From positions 1 to 64,000 of the forward strand of contig NZ_NRGS01000011.1 in NCBI RefSeq assembly GCF_002332425.1: a stretch of DNA of 64,000 nucleotides, given 5' to 3'. The stretch comes from Brachybacterium alimentarium. Its GTDB lineage: Bacteria > Actinomycetota > Actinomycetes > Actinomycetales > Dermabacteraceae. The first letter of the stretch is position 1. Each line of letters begins with the position of its first letter. The position numbers and the translations under genes are program-made. Positions 63,060-64,000 of the stretch are shown here, in pieces. The notes below the pieces were generated by a model that was given only the letters and a program-made list of their open reading frames with translations, ran no database searches and had not been told where the DNA came from.

Positions 63060-63366
63060 GCCTGCTCCTTTCCTCGTCGTCCCGTCCCCGACGTCCACGT
63101 CGAGGCACGGATGTGCCGAAACTCGCTGCGGTTCCGGTCCCGGCGCGTCGATCCTAATGGAGGAGCGCACGGCCCCGCCCCCGGCGGCCCCCTCGTCGGC
63201 CGCCGCCGTCCCCTCCCGACGGATCGCTCCGAGCCCGGCCGGCCCCGCTTCCGCGATGTCCAGGGAACTCGCCGACCGGGGCGCCGGACAGTGGCAGGAT
63301 GGTCCAGGCCCTCTCGGCGGAACCGATCGGGCAAGAACGCCGAGGCGGCGACGAAAGGGCAGGTCA

Positions 63367-64000
63367 ATGCTGGAAACACGTGAGGCGGTGCTGGGCGTCG
63401 ACATCGGGACGTCGAGCGCGAAGGGAGTGCTCGTCGCGCTCGACGGCACGATCCTGCGCACGGCGACCCGGGAGCACACCGTGGAGCGACCGGCCCCCGG
63501 GCACGTCGAGATGGACGCCCACGTGTGGTGGGAGGAGTTCGTGGGGATCTCCTCCGAGCTCGTCTCCGGCACAGATGTTCACGTGACGGGGATCGGCGTG
63601 TCCGGAATGGGCCCGTGCGTGCTCCTGGCCGACGACGCCGGCGAGCCCGTGCGCCCCGCGATCCTGTACGGCGTGGACTCCCGCGCCGAGCAGCAGATCG
63701 AGGACCTCACCGCCCGCTTCGGCGAGGACGAGATCCTCGATCGCTGCGGCAGCGTGCTGTCCTCGCAGGCCGCGGGCCCGAAGATCCGCTGGATCGCCGA
63801 CCATGAGCCCGAGGCGTTCGCGCGCGCCACCTGCCTGTTCATGCCCGCCTCCTACCTCGGGTTCCGCCTCACCGGGCAGTACGCACTGGACCACGCCAGT
63901 GCCAGCATGGTCACCCCGGCCTACGACTCCGCGACGCTGGACTGGCACCGCCCCTGGGCCGAGCACGTCGCCCCGGGCCTCGAGCTGCCGCCGGTGCTGT
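63367..64000 (+). CDS. FGGY-family carbohydrate kinase (5' part, cut by window end)
   Basis: The frame is open from the ATG at 63367 to the end of the window, 211 complete codons. It starts with the FGGY phosphate-1 motif 'VLGVDIGTSSAKGVLVALDG', then 'HVEMDAHVWWEEF', 'GIGVSGMGPCVLLADDAGEPVRPAILYGVDSRA' near 77-109 and 'FMPASYLGFRLTG'. It is about 40% of the usual 500 residues. The subgroup is nearer xylulokinase/gluconokinase-like than glycerol kinase, but the substrate is not clear. Divergent from the SorC regulator. Start has AAAGGGCAGG upstream. Confidence 0.9.
   Translation, partial: MLETREAVLGVDIGTSSAKGVLVALDGTILRTATREHTVERPAPGHVEMDAHVWWEEFVGISSELVSGTDVHVTGIGVSGMGPCVLLADDAGEPVRPAILYGVDSRAEQQIEDLTARFGEDEILDRCGSVLSSQAAGPKIRWIADHEPEAFARATCLFMPASYLGFRLTGQYALDHASASMVTPAYDSATLDWHRPWAEHVAPGLELPPVL

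Overview
The window is very GC-rich, with short intergenic gaps, many ATGA/GTGA stop-start overlaps, AGGAG-type ribosome binding sites, Tat-type lipoprotein signals and DUF222-HNH and DUF2291 proteins. This fits a Gram-positive actinobacterium of the Micrococcales. The general look suggests the Dermabacteraceae (Brachybacterium-like), but that is an inference. No rRNA, tRNA, CRISPR array, IS element or phage gene was seen.

Region 1 (about 1-38,300) is a large L-rhamnose and rhamno-oligosaccharide locus. A divergent control region at about 3.9-4.2 kb separates a minus-strand operon (mutarotase RhaM, BNR_4-type beta-propeller, alpha/beta esterase, TIM-barrel isomerase) from the plus-strand rhaI-rhaEW-rhaB operon. 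A LacI regulator, an MFS sugar permease, a GH78 rhamnosidase, a GH106 rhamnosidase, two Gfo/Idh/MocA dehydrogenases and an unassigned six-hairpin glycosidase follow. Uptake is served by a complete Opp/Dpp-type ABC transporter (OppB-C-D-F, a coupled small membrane protein, and a lipoprotein). There is also a CUT1 system with one permease pair but five related binding lipoproteins and no ATPase in the window. Short LacI-type operator-like sites, several overlapping a TTGAC -35 box, recur in front of the rhamnose units and tie them into one probable regulon. Glycosidases without signal peptides imply that oligosaccharides are imported first and cut inside the cell, giving L-rhamnose, then rhamnulose, rhamnulose-1-phosphate, DHAP and lactaldehyde/lactate.

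Region 2 (about 38,400-51,600) is general metabolism: a DUF222-HNH protein, a Sir2 deacylase, a thiamine block (thiF/moeZ-like, thiG, thiS, thiO) behind a TPP riboswitch with thiE divergent, a conserved hypothetical, 5-oxoprolinase genes pxpA and a pxpB-pxpC fusion, a Nudix hydrolase and an MFS transporter.

Region 3 (about 51,600-64,000) looks like a tetritol (erythritol/threitol) locus: an RpiB-type isomerase, a DhaK-DhaL kinase, an MFS polyol permease, an Rbs-type ABC transporter with a DUF2291 protein, a zinc-dependent erythritol/L-threitol-type dehydrogenase, a SorC-family regulator and a divergent FGGY kinase cut by the window end. The permease and dehydrogenase genes have near-identical promoters in which a GAACAT/ATGTTC palindrome overlaps the -35 box. 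The proposed route is erythritol to erythrulose, erythrulose phosphate and erythrose 4-phosphate.
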